Assembly (NCBI GenBank): GCA_016860565.1
Contig: BNGT01000004.1
Span: forward strand, 1-42,689
DNA: 42,689 nt
Direction: 5' to 3'
Source: Candidatus Mesenet longicola
Lineage (GTDB): Bacteria; Pseudomonadota; Alphaproteobacteria; Rickettsiales; Anaplasmataceae
Shown: piece by piece, positions 18,563-29,001 of the stretch
Layout: every line of letters begins with the position of its first letter
Numbering within the stretch: position 1 is the stretch's first letter
Translations under genes and position numbers: made by a program
Notes under the pieces: model-generated
Database searches by the model: none
Told to the model about the DNA's origin: nothing
What the model saw: the letters and a program-made list of their open reading frames with translations, nothing else

Positions 18563-21154
18563 TTACATATTCAACAAAACATAATGCAGTACTCCACCAC
18601 TTTTGAAATATTCAACTTCAGCTGCAGTTTCAATACAACATTTCAATTTTACATTTTGTAGAATATTATCTTGTTTTTTAATAGTACAATCAACTTCACT
18701 GTAAGGCTTTAACTCTCCTTTTATACTCACTACTTCATTGCCATCAAATATTTTTCTATTTACCTGACCGCAAAATATTAGCGGTAGCACACCCATACCA
18801 ACTAAATTTGACCTATGTATACGCTCAAAACTTTCAGCGATCACCGCTTTCACCCCAAGAAGCGATGTACCTTTTGCTGCCCAGTCTCTGCTTGACCCTG
18901 TGCCATACTCTTTACCTGCAATTATAACTAAAGGAATGTCATCTTTTTTATAGAGCATAGCTGCATCAAAAATTGACATTTCCTCTCCAGAATACTTGGT
19001 GTACCCCCCTTCCCTACTTACCATTTCGTTACGTATTCTAATGTTAGCAAAAGTACCACGCATCATCACATCATGATTACCTCGGCGTGCACCATAAGAA
19101 TTGAAATCTTGTGGATTAATTCCATGATTTTGTAGGTAATTTGCTGCTGGAGTACCAATAGCAATATTTCCTGCAGGAGAAATATGATCTGTAGTTATGC
19201 TATCCCCAAAAACCGCAAGTATCTTAGCATTTTCAATTTCTATATCTTGCTTTGAATGAAAATTCTCAAAATAAGGAGGGTTTTGTATGTAAGTACTTTT
19301 CTTATCCCAATTATAAATAACACTCTGCTCAGTTTTTATTTGTTGCCAATGTTTATCTCCAAAGAAAATATCCTTATACTTTTGAATAAACATATCACGT
19401 GTAATAATTTCACTTATTATACTTTCTATTTCCTCATTTGTTGGCCATATATCTTTTAAATAAACGTCCTCTCCTTTCTCATTTTTGCATATTGGATCTT
19501 TGGTAAGATCAACATTAACTGTACCTGCAAGTGCATATGCTACAACGAGTGGTGGAGATGCAAGATAATTAGCCTTAACTAAAGGGTGAATTCTCCCTTC
19601 AAAATTACGATTCCCAGATAGTACCGCCGCAACTGTTAAATTATTGTTTTTTATCTCTGCTTCAATATTATCGTCCAGCGGCCCAGAATTACCTATACAG
19701 GTTGTACAGCCGTAACCAACTAGATAGAATCCCAAAGCATTTAAACTATCTTGCAAACCAGATTTTTGTAAATATTCTGTTACAACTTTAGATCCTGGAG
19801 CAAGTGATGTCTTAACCCATGATTTAGACTTAAGCCCAAGCTTCTGAGCATTACGTGCCACAAGACCTGCAGCAATCATAACACTTGGATTTGAAGTATT
19901 CGTACAACTTGTTATTGCTGCAATTACTACATCACCATTTTTAAGCGCTCCTTCCTCCTTATTTGCCCCTTCTAATTTAATTAGATCAGTAAAAGATTTT
20001 GCAACCTGCGATAAAGAGATTTTATCCTGCGGCCTTTTTGGCCCTGCCATAACTGGCTCAATTTGAGAAAGATCAAGCTCCATTCTATCAGTAAAAAGAG
20101 GCTCGCTATCTGTACGCCATAAACCCTGTTCTTTAGCATACATTTCTACTATTTGTATTAGTTCTGAAGATCGCCCAGTTAAATATAAATAATCCAAAGT
20201 TTTCTGATCAATAGGAAAGAATCCACAAGTTGCTCCATATTCAGGGGCCATATTGGCAATGGTTGCTCTATCTGCAATAGATAGATTATCTAGACCACTA
20301 CCGTAAAACTCTACAAATTTTCCTACAACTCCTTTACTTCTTAATATATGAGTAATTGTAAGCACCAAATCTGTAGCAGTTGTTCCTTCAGGCAAATTAC
20401 CTATCAACTTAAATCCCACAACTTCTGGAATTAACATAGTTATTGCCTGGCCTAGCATTGCAGCTTCTGCCTCTATTCCACCAACACCCCAACCGAGTAC
20501 TGAGAGGGCATTAATCATTGTTGTATGGCTATCTGTTCCAATCAGTGTATCAGGATATATCACATCATCTTTTATGCAGACAACTTGTGCCAAATATTCA
20601 AGATTAACCTGATGACATATACCAGCTCCAGGCGGAACTACACGGAAATTTTCAAATGCTAATTGGCCCCATTTTAAAAATTTATATCTTTCTAAATTCC
20701 TCTTTATTTCAAGTTCAACATTTGCTTCAAATGATAGGTTATCACCAAATCTATCTACTTGCACAGAATGATCGATAACTAAGTCTACAGGTATTTGAGG
20801 ATTTATCACCTCAGGCCTTTTACCTCCCTTATGCATGTAGCTGCGCATTGAGGCTAAATCCACTACTGCTGGAACTCCTGTAAAATCTTGCATTAGCACT
20901 CTTGCTGGCCTATAATTAACTTCATGTTTCCTATGACCATTTACGCAATTTAATAGCTCCTTTATATCACCCCACGTAACACTTGTTCCATCCTCATTAC
21001 GTAGCAAATTCTCAAGCAGCACCTTTAGCGAGCACGGCAATTTATTTATATCTATACCAAAGAAATCCCCAGCAGCTTTTAAGCTGAAGTATTGATATGA
21101 TTTATTCGCTATATTTAATGATAACTTAGTATTTAAAGAATTTATATTACTCAT
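18563..21154 (-). CDS. acnA: Aconitate hydratase
   Basis: LMQDFTGVPAVVDLASMR, GTDSHTTMINALSVLGWGVGGIEAEAAMLGQ, ITSCTNTSNPSVM, GSSRDWAAKGTSLLGVKAVIAESFERIHRSNLVGMGVLPL. Confidence 0.97.
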   Translation of the reverse strand: MSNINSLNTKLSLNIANKSYQYFSLKAAGDFFGIDINKLPCSLKVLLENLLRNEDGTSVTWGDIKELLNCVNGHRKHEVNYRPARVLMQDFTGVPAVVDLASMRSYMHKGGKRPEVINPQIPVDLVIDHSVQVDRFGDNLSFEANVELEIKRNLERYKFLKWGQLAFENFRVVPPGAGICHQVNLEYLAQVVCIKDDVIYPDTLIGTDSHTTMINALSVLGWGVGGIEAEAAMLGQAITMLIPEVVGFKLIGNLPEGTTATDLVLTITHILRSKGVVGKFVEFYGSGLDNLSIADRATIANMAPEYGATCGFFPIDQKTLDYLYLTGRSSELIQIVEMYAKEQGLWRTDSEPLFTDRMELDLSQIEPVMAGPKRPQDKISLSQVAKSFTDLIKLEGANKEEGALKNGDVVIAAITSCTNTSNPSVMIAAGLVARNAQKLGLKSKSWVKTSLAPGSKVVTEYLQKSGLQDSLNALGFYLVGYGCTTCIGNSGPLDDNIEAEIKNNNLTVAAVLSGNRNFEGRIHPLVKANYLASPPLVVAYALAGTVNVDLTKDPICKNEKGEDVYLKDIWPTNEEIESIISEIITRDMFIQKYKDIFFGDKHWQQIKTEQSVIYNWDKKSTYIQNPPYFENFHSKQDIEIENAKILAVFGDSITTDHISPAGNIAIGTPAANYLQNHGINPQDFNSYGARRGNHDVMMRGTFANIRIRNEMVSREGGYTKYSGEEMSIFDAAMLYKKDDIPLVIIAGKEYGTGSSRDWAAKGTSLLGVKAVIAESFERIHRSNLVGMGVLPLIFCGQVNRKIFDGNEVVSIKGELKPYSEVDCTIKKQDNILQNVKLKCCIETAAEVEYFKSGGVLHYVLLNM

Positions 21155-21162
21155 TTTTAATG

Positions 21163-21642
21163 TTAATTGGCACTTGTTTGAGATTGCTGTTCATACATAG
21201 CGAAAAAATCTATTGGATCAAGCATTATAGGAGAAAAACCACCACTCCCTACTACTCTTGCTATTATTTCTCTAGCAAAAGGAAAAAGGAAACTAGGAGC
21301 TTCTATCAGCAATGTCTTCTTTAGCTCTTCTTCGTCAATTTGATTTTCAAATAGAAACACACCACAGTATTTTATTTCACAGCGAAAAACGTTAATTTCG
21401 TCAGTATCTGCTTTAGCAGTTGTTTTTATATCAACATGCAATGTCACTTCATGAAAAGACTTTTCTTCATCATTTTCTTCACTCTCCTCTTTTGCTTTTA
21501 ATTTAGCAGAACTAATATTTACCACTACCTTAACATCAGGTGCTGATTTACTTAAAAGTTGAAACACAGCTGGAGAATTTGGATTTTCAAATGAAAAGTC
21601 TTTAATATACTGACCTTTGACTTTTAACTTTCTTTCTATCAT
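21163..21642 (-). CDS. secB: Protein-export chaperone SecB
   Basis: GQYIKDFSFENPNSPAVF, LLIEAPSFLFPFAREIIARVVGSGGFSPIMLDPIDFFAMY. Confidence 0.95.
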   Translation of the reverse strand: MIERKLKVKGQYIKDFSFENPNSPAVFQLLSKSAPDVKVVVNISSAKLKAKEESEENDEEKSFHEVTLHVDIKTTAKADTDEINVFRCEIKYCGVFLFENQIDEEELKKTLLIEAPSFLFPFAREIIARVVGSGGFSPIMLDPIDFFAMYEQQSQTSAN

Positions 21643-21774
21643 AATCTCCTAATTTAATTATTCTTAAGCTAAGTATATTACACTTATATTGTAAATAACA
21701 AATTAATTTAATAGTAATTGATTAATGTACATTTATTACGATATAATTATGAAATTACACAGAGGTTAGCATTT

Positions 21775-22422
21775 ATGATAGAGCTAGCAGTATATGCACT
21801 TATTGCAGTTTTCATTTTTTCAAGGTTATATCATTCCCTAGGAAAAGCACCTATTTTAGGTTTTAAAAATCAGCCCAGCAATGTTATAGACAATCGTGTT
21901 AAAATAGAAGATGAAGAGAATAAAGATGAAAATATAACTGATTATATTGATCAAAATAACGATGATTTAATAAAGGCTGGTATTGCTGCCATAAAAAGTA
22001 AAGATAAAAATTTCTCAGTTAAAAGTTTCATGAGAGGTGCATCTGCAGTTTTTGATTTTATCATCAAAGCTTTTAATATAGGCAATTTAGAACAATTGAA
22101 GTACTTACTTGACAGCAATCTATACTCTTTATTTGAACAGGAAATCAAAAAGCATCAAGAATTGAGTGAAATTCATGAATCAACTATTGTATCGATAAAG
22201 TCACAAAAAATTGTAGAAATTAAATTGGTAAAAAATACAGCTTTCATTGCAGTAAATTTCCTTTCTGAGCAAATTAACTATGCTAAAAATCAATCAGATG
22301 AGCTTATCTCTGGCAGCATATCAAAAATTAATAAAGTTGAGGATACATGGCAATTTAAAAAGAACATAACATCATCAAAACCGAAATGGCTTTTAACTTC
22401 TATCAATTATTCTATTTCTTAA
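21775..22422 (+). CDS. Tim44/TimA-like domain protein
   Basis: N-terminal TM MIELAVYALIAVFIFSRLYHSLGK, then FMRGASAVFDFIIKAFNIGNLEQLKYLLDSNLYSLFEQEI. Confidence 0.85.
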   Translation: MIELAVYALIAVFIFSRLYHSLGKAPILGFKNQPSNVIDNRVKIEDEENKDENITDYIDQNNDDLIKAGIAAIKSKDKNFSVKSFMRGASAVFDFIIKAFNIGNLEQLKYLLDSNLYSLFEQEIKKHQELSEIHESTIVSIKSQKIVEIKLVKNTAFIAVNFLSEQINYAKNQSDELISGSISKINKVEDTWQFKKNITSSKPKWLLTSINYSIS

Positions 22423-22482
22423 TCTTGTTGAATATTTTTTAAAATCAGATATTATTTATTAATATAATTGAAAGTTTTACCC

Positions 22483-23157
22483 ATGAGTTTTATTGACAAC
22501 CTTAATAATGAACTTGTTAAATACAATTTGCTTAACCATCCATTCTATGAGCAATGGAGCATGGGTAAGCTGTCTTTTTCAATCCTACAAAAATATGCCC
22601 AGCAGTATTATCATCATGTTCAAGCTTTTCCTTGTTATATTAGTGCAATTCATTCTCAGTGCAGTAATTTAAAATCTAGGCAGGTATTGCTTGAAAATTT
22701 AATAGAAGAAGAAAGAGGTGAAGAAAATCATCCTGAGCTGTGGATGCGTTTTGCTGAAAGCATCGGTGCTACAAGAGAATCAGTATTAAATTCCACTTGG
22801 CTCGACGGCACCAGTAATCTTGTTAACGGTTATCATAAGTTATCTAGAGATTCTTATGCTAAAGGGTTAGGTGCACTATACGCATATGAACGACAAGTAC
22901 CAGAAGTTGCAAAATCAAAGATTGAGGGGCTAGAGAAATACTATAAGGTAGATAATATGAAAGATTGCCTAAAATTTTTTGAGGTTCATATTACAGCTGA
23001 TGAATGGCATTCAGAAGAATGTGCGAGTTTAATTGATGAATTAGATGAAAAGCAAAAAAATGAAGCCTTTGAGGGTGCAACAACTGGAGCTAAATTACTG
23101 TGGAATTTTCTTGATGGTATTGATAGCCGTACGCCAACTTACTCAGTTTCTCTTTAA
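22483..23157 (+). CDS. CADD/TenA/PqqC-like iron-containing redox protein
   Basis: LLNHPFYEQWSMGKLSFSILQKYAQQYYHHVQAFPCYISAIHSQC, LIEEERGEENHPELWMRFAESIG, HITADEWHSEECASLI. Confidence 0.85.
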   Translation: MSFIDNLNNELVKYNLLNHPFYEQWSMGKLSFSILQKYAQQYYHHVQAFPCYISAIHSQCSNLKSRQVLLENLIEEERGEENHPELWMRFAESIGATRESVLNSTWLDGTSNLVNGYHKLSRDSYAKGLGALYAYERQVPEVAKSKIEGLEKYYKVDNMKDCLKFFEVHITADEWHSEECASLIDELDEKQKNEAFEGATTGAKLLWNFLDGIDSRTPTYSVSL

Positions 23158-23431
23158 TTATGGATCTTGCTTTATCGCGAACGTAAGCTGGCTTATAGCC
23201 TGCATACTCACATACGATATCAAAATCTTGATTAAAATCAAATAGCCATTCAGTTGCTTTTTTCTTTTCGAGTTGTATTTCTGTTCTTCTATTACTGCTA
23301 ATTGAATCAGTTACTGCTTGTAATATTACTGCTTTCCAAAGTGAACGATATCTCTCGATGTCATTTATCAGTGGATCAGTTTCAAAATGGTCAAAAAAAT
23401 TTACACCAGAATCAAATTTAAAATTTGACAT
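23090..23431 (-). CDS. Small phage-like hypothetical protein (113 aa)
   Basis: Strong RBS (minus strand GGAGGATTTATATG); sequence SLWKAVILQAVTDSIS...EKKKATEWLFDFNQDFDIVCEYAGYKPAYVRDKAR resembles small genes common in alphaproteobacterial prophages. Overlaps the 3' end of the preceding plus-strand gene by 68 nt. Confidence 0.65.
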   Translation of the reverse strand: MSNFKFDSGVNFFDHFETDPLINDIERYRSLWKAVILQAVTDSISSNRRTEIQLEKKKATEWLFDFNQDFDIVCEYAGYKPAYVRDKARSIIKEKLSKLAYGYQYHQENSTVI

Positions 23432-23527
23432 ATAAATCCTCCATTATAAAGATTGATTTTTAAAGAAATAAATTGAAATTGATGAAAGTCTCTTAGGAGA
23501 CTAGAAATTTAGAGATATTCAGTGATT

Positions 23528-23551
23528 TTATATACTAATAATAGTATATAA
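23528..23551. promoter_or_regulatory. Palindrome TTATATACTA-ATAA-TAGTATATAA (candidate operator)
   Basis: Perfect 10-bp inverted repeat with 4-nt spacer about 100 bp upstream of the 23431 minus-strand gene. Confidence 0.45.
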
Positions 23552-23589
23552 TGCTACTTGAGTTTTTATAAAAAAGTTTTGAAAAAAGT

Positions 23590-23815
23590 ATTATTATCTT
23601 TTGTGAACTTGTGCTACTAAAGAACCAGTACTTGTTTGTTGCATACTAAAACTTGGCTGTATTGATATTGGTTGTAGCTGTATAACAGCTTGCGCATTAG
23701 AAGACCGATGCTTCAGTGTTACAACATTTACCAGAACAGCCAATACAAGATATTATACCATACCCTGCCATGTACCCGAAACTATACTCTACTTTATAAC
23801 TGAGTTTGATGACTG
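23590..23815 (-). pseudogene. Possible decayed small membrane/Cys-rich ORF
   Basis: Overlapping minus-strand frames TVIKLSYKVEYSFGYMAGYGIISCIGCSGKCCNTEASVF* and LVLAVLVNVVTLKHRSSNAQAVIQLQPISIQPSFSMQQTSTGSLVAQVHKR*; neither is a clean gene. Confidence 0.25.
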
Positions 23816-23929
23816 TACATAATACCTCCCTATGTTTTATGCTATAGTAACTATATAATTTGCAAATCAATAACGCAAAGCAGCTTTATATCATTTTAGT
23901 ATAAGATTTCATCAATCTTAATATTGTCT

Positions 23930-24679
23930 TTACTTTTTTGACTTTTCCTTTTCCATATACCTACAAATAAGTATTGAAATTTCGTACAATATCATCATTG
24001 GTATTGCTAGCCCAATTTGACTTAAGACATCAGGTGGAGTTAAAATAGCTGCAACTATAAATATTATAACTATTGCTACTCTACGCTTGCTTACTAAAGC
24101 TTCTGTAGTAATTATACCAGCTTTTGTCATAAGCGTAAGCAATATAGGCATCTGAAAAGCAGTACCAAATGCAAACATTAGTTGAATAACAAGATCCAAA
24201 TATTCACTCACCGATGGCATAAATTCTATTGGAATAGTACCTGCTGTAGGGCTACTATTTTCAAAAGCAATAAAAAATTTCCACGCTAAAGGAAATATGT
24301 AGTAGTAAGCTACAGCAGCTCCAAAAACAAATAATAATGGTGTTGCAATTAGATAGGGCAATAAAATATTCTTTTCATTTTTATAAAGCCCAGGCGCTAA
24401 AAACATATAAAACTGCCATATAAAAACAGGAGAAGAAAACAGCAGTGCTGACATAACTGCAACTTTTAGATAAACAAAAAAAGCTTCTGTTAAATCAGTA
24501 TATATAAGGGAAAATTCACTATTATTTCCTTCAAGATCTATTAAAGGTACAAGTAAAAACCCATATATTTTATCAGAAAAATAATAACATAAGGAGAAAA
24601 TAACACAAAAAACCAAAAAAGAAAAAATTACTCTTCTTCTGAGTTCTACAAAGTGCTCTAAAATTGATATTTTTTTCAC
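23930..24679 (-). CDS. tatC: Sec-independent protein translocase TatC
   Basis: ISILEHFVELRRRVIFSFLVF, multiple TM segments, FQMPILLTLMTKAGI. Confidence 0.96.
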   Translation of the reverse strand: MKKISILEHFVELRRRVIFSFLVFCVIFSLCYYFSDKIYGFLLVPLIDLEGNNSEFSLIYTDLTEAFFVYLKVAVMSALLFSSPVFIWQFYMFLAPGLYKNEKNILLPYLIATPLLFVFGAAVAYYYIFPLAWKFFIAFENSSPTAGTIPIEFMPSVSEYLDLVIQLMFAFGTAFQMPILLTLMTKAGIITTEALVSKRRVAIVIIFIVAAILTPPDVLSQIGLAIPMMILYEISILICRYMEKEKSKK

Positions 24680-25692
24680 TTAAGCATTTGACCTAATAAA
24701 ATGGCAATATCCAACATTCTAAGCGAGAAGGCCCATTCATTATCATACCATGCAGCAACCCTACATAAGGTGGAATCAACAACATGTGTACCCTTAAGAT
24801 CCAAAGTAGCACTATGTGGATCATGAATAAAATCTATTGATACTAACGATTCTTCACATACAGCCAGTATTCCTTGTTTCTCATTTTCAGCAGCATTTTT
24901 AAAAATATCATTCAACTCTTGTGCTTTTACGCTCTTCTTTGCAGTAAATTTCAAATCAACCAAAGATACATTAGCAACTGGCACTCTAATTGCTACTCCA
25001 TCTAGCTTTCCTTGCAGCTCAGGAATAATTAAACCTATAGTTTTAGCTGCTCCAGTAGTTGTAGGTATCATAGAAAGTGCACAAGCTCTCGCTCTGCGCA
25101 AATCTCCATGACTACCATCAACAACATTTTGATCATTGGTATAAGCATGTATAGTTGTCATAAAACCATTACTTACACCAATACTATCATGTAAGACCTG
25201 CAGAACAGGGGCCAAACAATTTGTTGTACATGAACCAGCTGAAATTACTTCATGCTCGTTTTTTATAGCGTTGTTATTCACACCATATATTACTGTCACA
25301 TCAGCATCTACCACCGGTGCAGAAACTATAACCTTTTTTGCTCCAGACTTTATATGCTTTTTCGCTTCATCTTTTTTATTAAATGCACCTGTGCACTCCA
25401 AAACAATATCAACTTCGTGCTTACTCCAAGGAATATTTTCAGGATTACGCTCACGATAAAAAGGTAACCTATCATCCTTTATAGCAATTATACCCTGCTC
25501 TGCTGTTACTCCATATTTAAACTTACCATGGATAGAATCATACTTTAGTAAATGTGCATGTTTCTCCTCTTCCATAGAACCGTTAATAGCTGCAACCTTT
25601 AATTTGTCTCTATACCCTTTAACTTCATAAATAGCACGTAGTATATTACTACCTATTCTACCTAATCCATTTATTCCTAAACGAACTGCCAT
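24676..25692 (-). CDS. gapA: Glyceraldehyde-3-phosphate dehydrogenase
   Basis: VRLGINGLGRIGSNILRA, SAGSCTTNCLAPVLQVL, AKTIGLIIPELQGKLDGVAIRVPVANVS, AAWYDNEWAFS. Confidence 0.97.
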   Translation of the reverse strand: MAVRLGINGLGRIGSNILRAIYEVKGYRDKLKVAAINGSMEEEKHAHLLKYDSIHGKFKYGVTAEQGIIAIKDDRLPFYRERNPENIPWSKHEVDIVLECTGAFNKKDEAKKHIKSGAKKVIVSAPVVDADVTVIYGVNNNAIKNEHEVISAGSCTTNCLAPVLQVLHDSIGVSNGFMTTIHAYTNDQNVVDGSHGDLRRARACALSMIPTTTGAAKTIGLIIPELQGKLDGVAIRVPVANVSLVDLKFTAKKSVKAQELNDIFKNAAENEKQGILAVCEESLVSIDFIHDPHSATLDLKGTHVVDSTLCRVAAWYDNEWAFSLRMLDIAILLGQMLK

Positions 25693-25701
25693 ATCTATAA
25701 A

Positions 25702-26322
25702 TTATGAACCTTCTATAAATTTAACTAACTTATCAATAGTTGTTAATTTGATTTTATGCTCTTTAGCAAACTCCAAAAGGTTAGGTAATCGCATCATAGA
25801 ACCATCTTCTTGATTCATCACTTCACAGATTACAGCTGACTGATCTAATCCTACTATACGTGCTATTTCAATGCTAGCTTCGGTATGACCACGCCTTTTT
25901 AAAACACCACCTTGATTTGCAATTAAAGGAAAAACATGGCCAGGGGTTGTAATATCATCCATTGTACTGTTTTTATCAATAGCAGTAAGTATCGTATGAG
26001 TCCTATCTTGAGCGGATACTCCAGTGGTAATACCATACCTTGCATCTATAGAAGTAGTAAAAGCTGTATGATAACTATCGATATTCCTCCTCGGCATAAG
26101 GTCAAGCCCTAAATTATTAGCATATGAATTAGTTAATACTAAACATACAATACCACTACCATATCTTATCATGAAAGTAACAGCTTCAATATTAATTCTC
26201 TCTGCCAAAATAACCAAATCACCTTCATTTTCCCTATTTTCATCATCAGCAAGTATAAATAATTTTCCTTGCAATGCATCTTCTAGTACATCTTCTACAG
26301 GAGAAATTTCCAATGAACCCAT
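25702..26322 (-). CDS. ribB: 3,4-dihydroxy-2-butanone 4-phosphate synthase
   Basis: ILADDENRENEGDLVI, SAQDRTHTILTAID, PGHVFPLIANQGGVLKRRGHTEA. Confidence 0.95.
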   Translation of the reverse strand: MGSLEISPVEDVLEDALQGKLFILADDENRENEGDLVILAERINIEAVTFMIRYGSGIVCLVLTNSYANNLGLDLMPRRNIDSYHTAFTTSIDARYGITTGVSAQDRTHTILTAIDKNSTMDDITTPGHVFPLIANQGGVLKRRGHTEASIEIARIVGLDQSAVICEVMNQEDGSMMRLPNLLEFAKEHKIKLTTIDKLVKFIEGS

Positions 26323-26386
26323 TATAAGACCAAAATTATAAGATAAATTAGGTAATACCTTACTTCAAATCAAGAGTCAATAAGGC

Positions 26387-26866
26387 TTATTTAAATTCAA
26401 TATTAACTACAGTGTATGATTTTTCACCATTAGGAGTTTCAACCTCAACAGAATCCCCTACTTTCTTACCAATTAAAGTACTAGCTAGAGGAGATGTAAC
26501 CGATATTAGTTGTTTTGAAACATCAGCCTCATACTCACCAACAATTGTATAAATACATTTTTTGTCTGGATTGCCATCTATACATAGTTCAACAGTAGCA
26601 CCAAATGCAATAGTATCCCCTAAAAAATTATCAATATCTATGACTTCAGCATGAGAAAGTTTATCTCCTAGATAAGCTATACGACCTTCAATAAAACTTT
26701 GCTTCTCACGTGCAGCATGATACTCTGCATTTTCAGATAAATCTCCATGATCACGAGCATCAGAAATTGCTTTAATTATATTTGGCCTTTCTTTTTTTAG
26801 CTCTTCAAGCTCATTTTTCATACGCTCCAGGCCGAGCCTAGTTATCGGGAACTTAGTAATTTCCAT
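26387..26866 (-). CDS. greA: Transcription elongation factor GreA
   Basis: KNELEELKKERPNIIKAISDARDHGDLSENAEYHAAREKQSFIEGRI. Confidence 0.97.
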   Translation of the reverse strand: MEITKFPITRLGLERMKNELEELKKERPNIIKAISDARDHGDLSENAEYHAAREKQSFIEGRIAYLGDKLSHAEVIDIDNFLGDTIAFGATVELCIDGNPDKKCIYTIVGEYEADVSKQLISVTSPLASTLIGKKVGDSVEVETPNGEKSYTVVNIEFK

Positions 26867-26891
26867 ACCTTATACCTCTAAATACTCAAGA

Positions 26892-28415
26892 TCAATTAAA
26901 ATTAGATATAAATTTCTCTAAAATACCAGACATTTTAGTTTTTATATCATCATTTATAGTTTTTGACAAGATTTCTAAAACATTTGGATAACTATTACGT
27001 AGATATGCTATAAAATTGCATTCAAACATACTAATATCTTTAATGTCTATACTATCTAAATAACCATTAACACCAGCAAATATAATGGCAACTTGTTCTG
27101 CTACTGGAATAGGTGAATATTGTTTCTGTTTCAATAATGCTATTAAACGTCTTCCTCTATCTAACACAGCTTGAGAATGACAATCCAAATCAGAACCAAA
27201 TTTAGAAAAATCCTCCAACTCCCTGTACTGTGCCAAATTTAATTTAATAGGTCCTGCAACTTTTTTAATGGAATCTACTTGTGCAGATGAGCCAACTCTT
27301 GACACAGAAAGCCCAACATTTACTGCAGGGCGAAAACCCTTATTAAACAGCTCTGATTCAAGAAATATTTGCCCATCAGTAATAGAGATCACATTTGTTG
27401 GTATATATGCAGAAACATCTCCAGCCTGTGTCTCAACTATAGGCAGCGCAGTTAAAGAACCTGACCCTTTTTTTTCGGACATTTTGGCAGCCCTTTCTAA
27501 AAGACGCGAATGAATATAAAATATGTCACCAGGATATGCTTCGCGTCCTGGAGGCCTCCTAAGCAATAAAGACATTTGCCTATATGCAATAGCATGCTTT
27601 GATAAATCATCATAAACTATAAGGCAGTGCATGCCATTATCGCGAAAAAACTCACCCATAGCACAACCAACATACGGTGCTAAAAATTGAAGAGATACTG
27701 GATCGGATGCACTTGCAGCAACAACAGTGGTATATTCTAATGCTCCACTCTCTTTAAGCTTATTTACCACCCTTGCAATTGTAGATATCTTTTGCCCAAT
27801 TGCCACATATATACAATACACCTTTTGATCATTACTACTTGTATTGTTAATACTTTTTTGATTAATTATTGTATCTAGTGCAATTGTTGTTTTACCGACT
27901 TGCCTATCACCAATTATTAATTCGCGCTGCCCTCTACCTATTGGGATTAATGCATCTATAATCTTAATCCCAGTCTGAAGAGGTTCATGGACAGATTTTC
28001 TTTCTATTATACCTGGGGCCTTCGACTCTACAGGCATTCTAACACTACTCTTTATCGCTCCATTACCATCAATTGGATTACCCAAAGGATTAACCACTCT
28101 ACCTAATAATTCAAAGCCTACATTAGTCTCAATAATCTCCCCTGTACACTTAACAACATCTTTTTCCATAATATTACAATCGTTACCAAATGCTATTATA
28201 TTGGTAATATCACCATCTAAACCTTGAACAATTCCTTCTATATTATTAGCAAAAACTACCCTTTCACCAAATTTAGCTTTTTCTAAACCATAAGCTATAG
28301 CTATACCATCAGCAGCTGAAATAACTTCACCAACATGATCATATTTTATATTTACACTACATTGTTCAATCTTTTTCTTTATAACACTTAATATTTCAGA
28401 GCTATCTATACTCAT
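26892..28415 (-). CDS. atpA: F0F1 ATP synthase subunit alpha
   Basis: [50 protein letters not shown]. Confidence 0.98.
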   Translation of the reverse strand: MSIDSSEILSVIKKKIEQCSVNIKYDHVGEVISAADGIAIAYGLEKAKFGERVVFANNIEGIVQGLDGDITNIIAFGNDCNIMEKDVVKCTGEIIETNVGFELLGRVVNPLGNPIDGNGAIKSSVRMPVESKAPGIIERKSVHEPLQTGIKIIDALIPIGRGQRELIIGDRQVGKTTIALDTIINQKSINNTSSNDQKVYCIYVAIGQKISTIARVVNKLKESGALEYTTVVAASASDPVSLQFLAPYVGCAMGEFFRDNGMHCLIVYDDLSKHAIAYRQMSLLLRRPPGREAYPGDIFYIHSRLLERAAKMSEKKGSGSLTALPIVETQAGDVSAYIPTNVISITDGQIFLESELFNKGFRPAVNVGLSVSRVGSSAQVDSIKKVAGPIKLNLAQYRELEDFSKFGSDLDCHSQAVLDRGRRLIALLKQKQYSPIPVAEQVAIIFAGVNGYLDSIDIKDISMFECNFIAYLRNSYPNVLEILSKTINDDIKTKMSGILEKFISNFN

Positions 28416-28428
28416 ATTAAACTCCTTT

Positions 28429-28971
28429 TTACAAAATCGCTTCTTTACTTACATCTAATAATCTTCCTAAATAACTTTTTAAAGAAGCATCAATAACCGT
28501 AAAATCTACCTTAATTATAAAACCGCCTAAGATAGAAGAATCAACAATATTAGTGAAACCAACAACTTCACCAAAACTAGAAATAGAATTATTGATGAGC
28601 TTGATATCACTTTTACTCAAAGAAAATGCAGATGTCACAACAATGTCAATTTTATTTTTGAATTTTTTTACTAAAGTTAAAAACTTCTCAAAAATAGTTT
28701 CTAATAAGAAAAAACGTCTATTATTAATAATTAATAATATAAAATTTAGTAAGGTATTATTAATATAATTCTTCAAAAGAGATATAACATCACTTTTTAT
28801 TTTAGCAGAATTAACTGGATTTAAAAAAAATGAAACCACTTCTTTTTCATTTGTAAAAAAACTCAGCAAAAACTGGATATCCTTTTCAACGATTTCAAGC
28901 TCCTCATTTGATAATTCAAATAAAGCATAAGCATAACACAATACTAGTTTTTCAAACTTATTTTTTCTCAT
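28429..28971 (-). CDS. atpH: F0F1 ATP synthase subunit delta
   Basis: Directly upstream of atp[42 protein letters not shown]. Confidence 0.88.
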   Translation of the reverse strand: MRKNKFEKLVLCYAYALFELSNEELEIVEKDIQFLLSFFTNEKEVVSFFLNPVNSAKIKSDVISLLKNYINNTLLNFILLIINNRRFFLLETIFEKFLTLVKKFKNKIDIVVTSAFSLSKSDIKLINNSISSFGEVVGFTNIVDSSILGGFIIKVDFTVIDASLKSYLGRLLDVSKEAIL

Positions 28972-29001
28972 ATTACAAAACTCAAGCTAAGATAGCATCT
29001 A

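Noticed and set aside
26892-28971. atpH-atpA without atpG/atpD nearby as a broken operon
   Set aside because: Split ATP synthase operons are, to my knowledge, normal in Rickettsiales; both genes are intact here.
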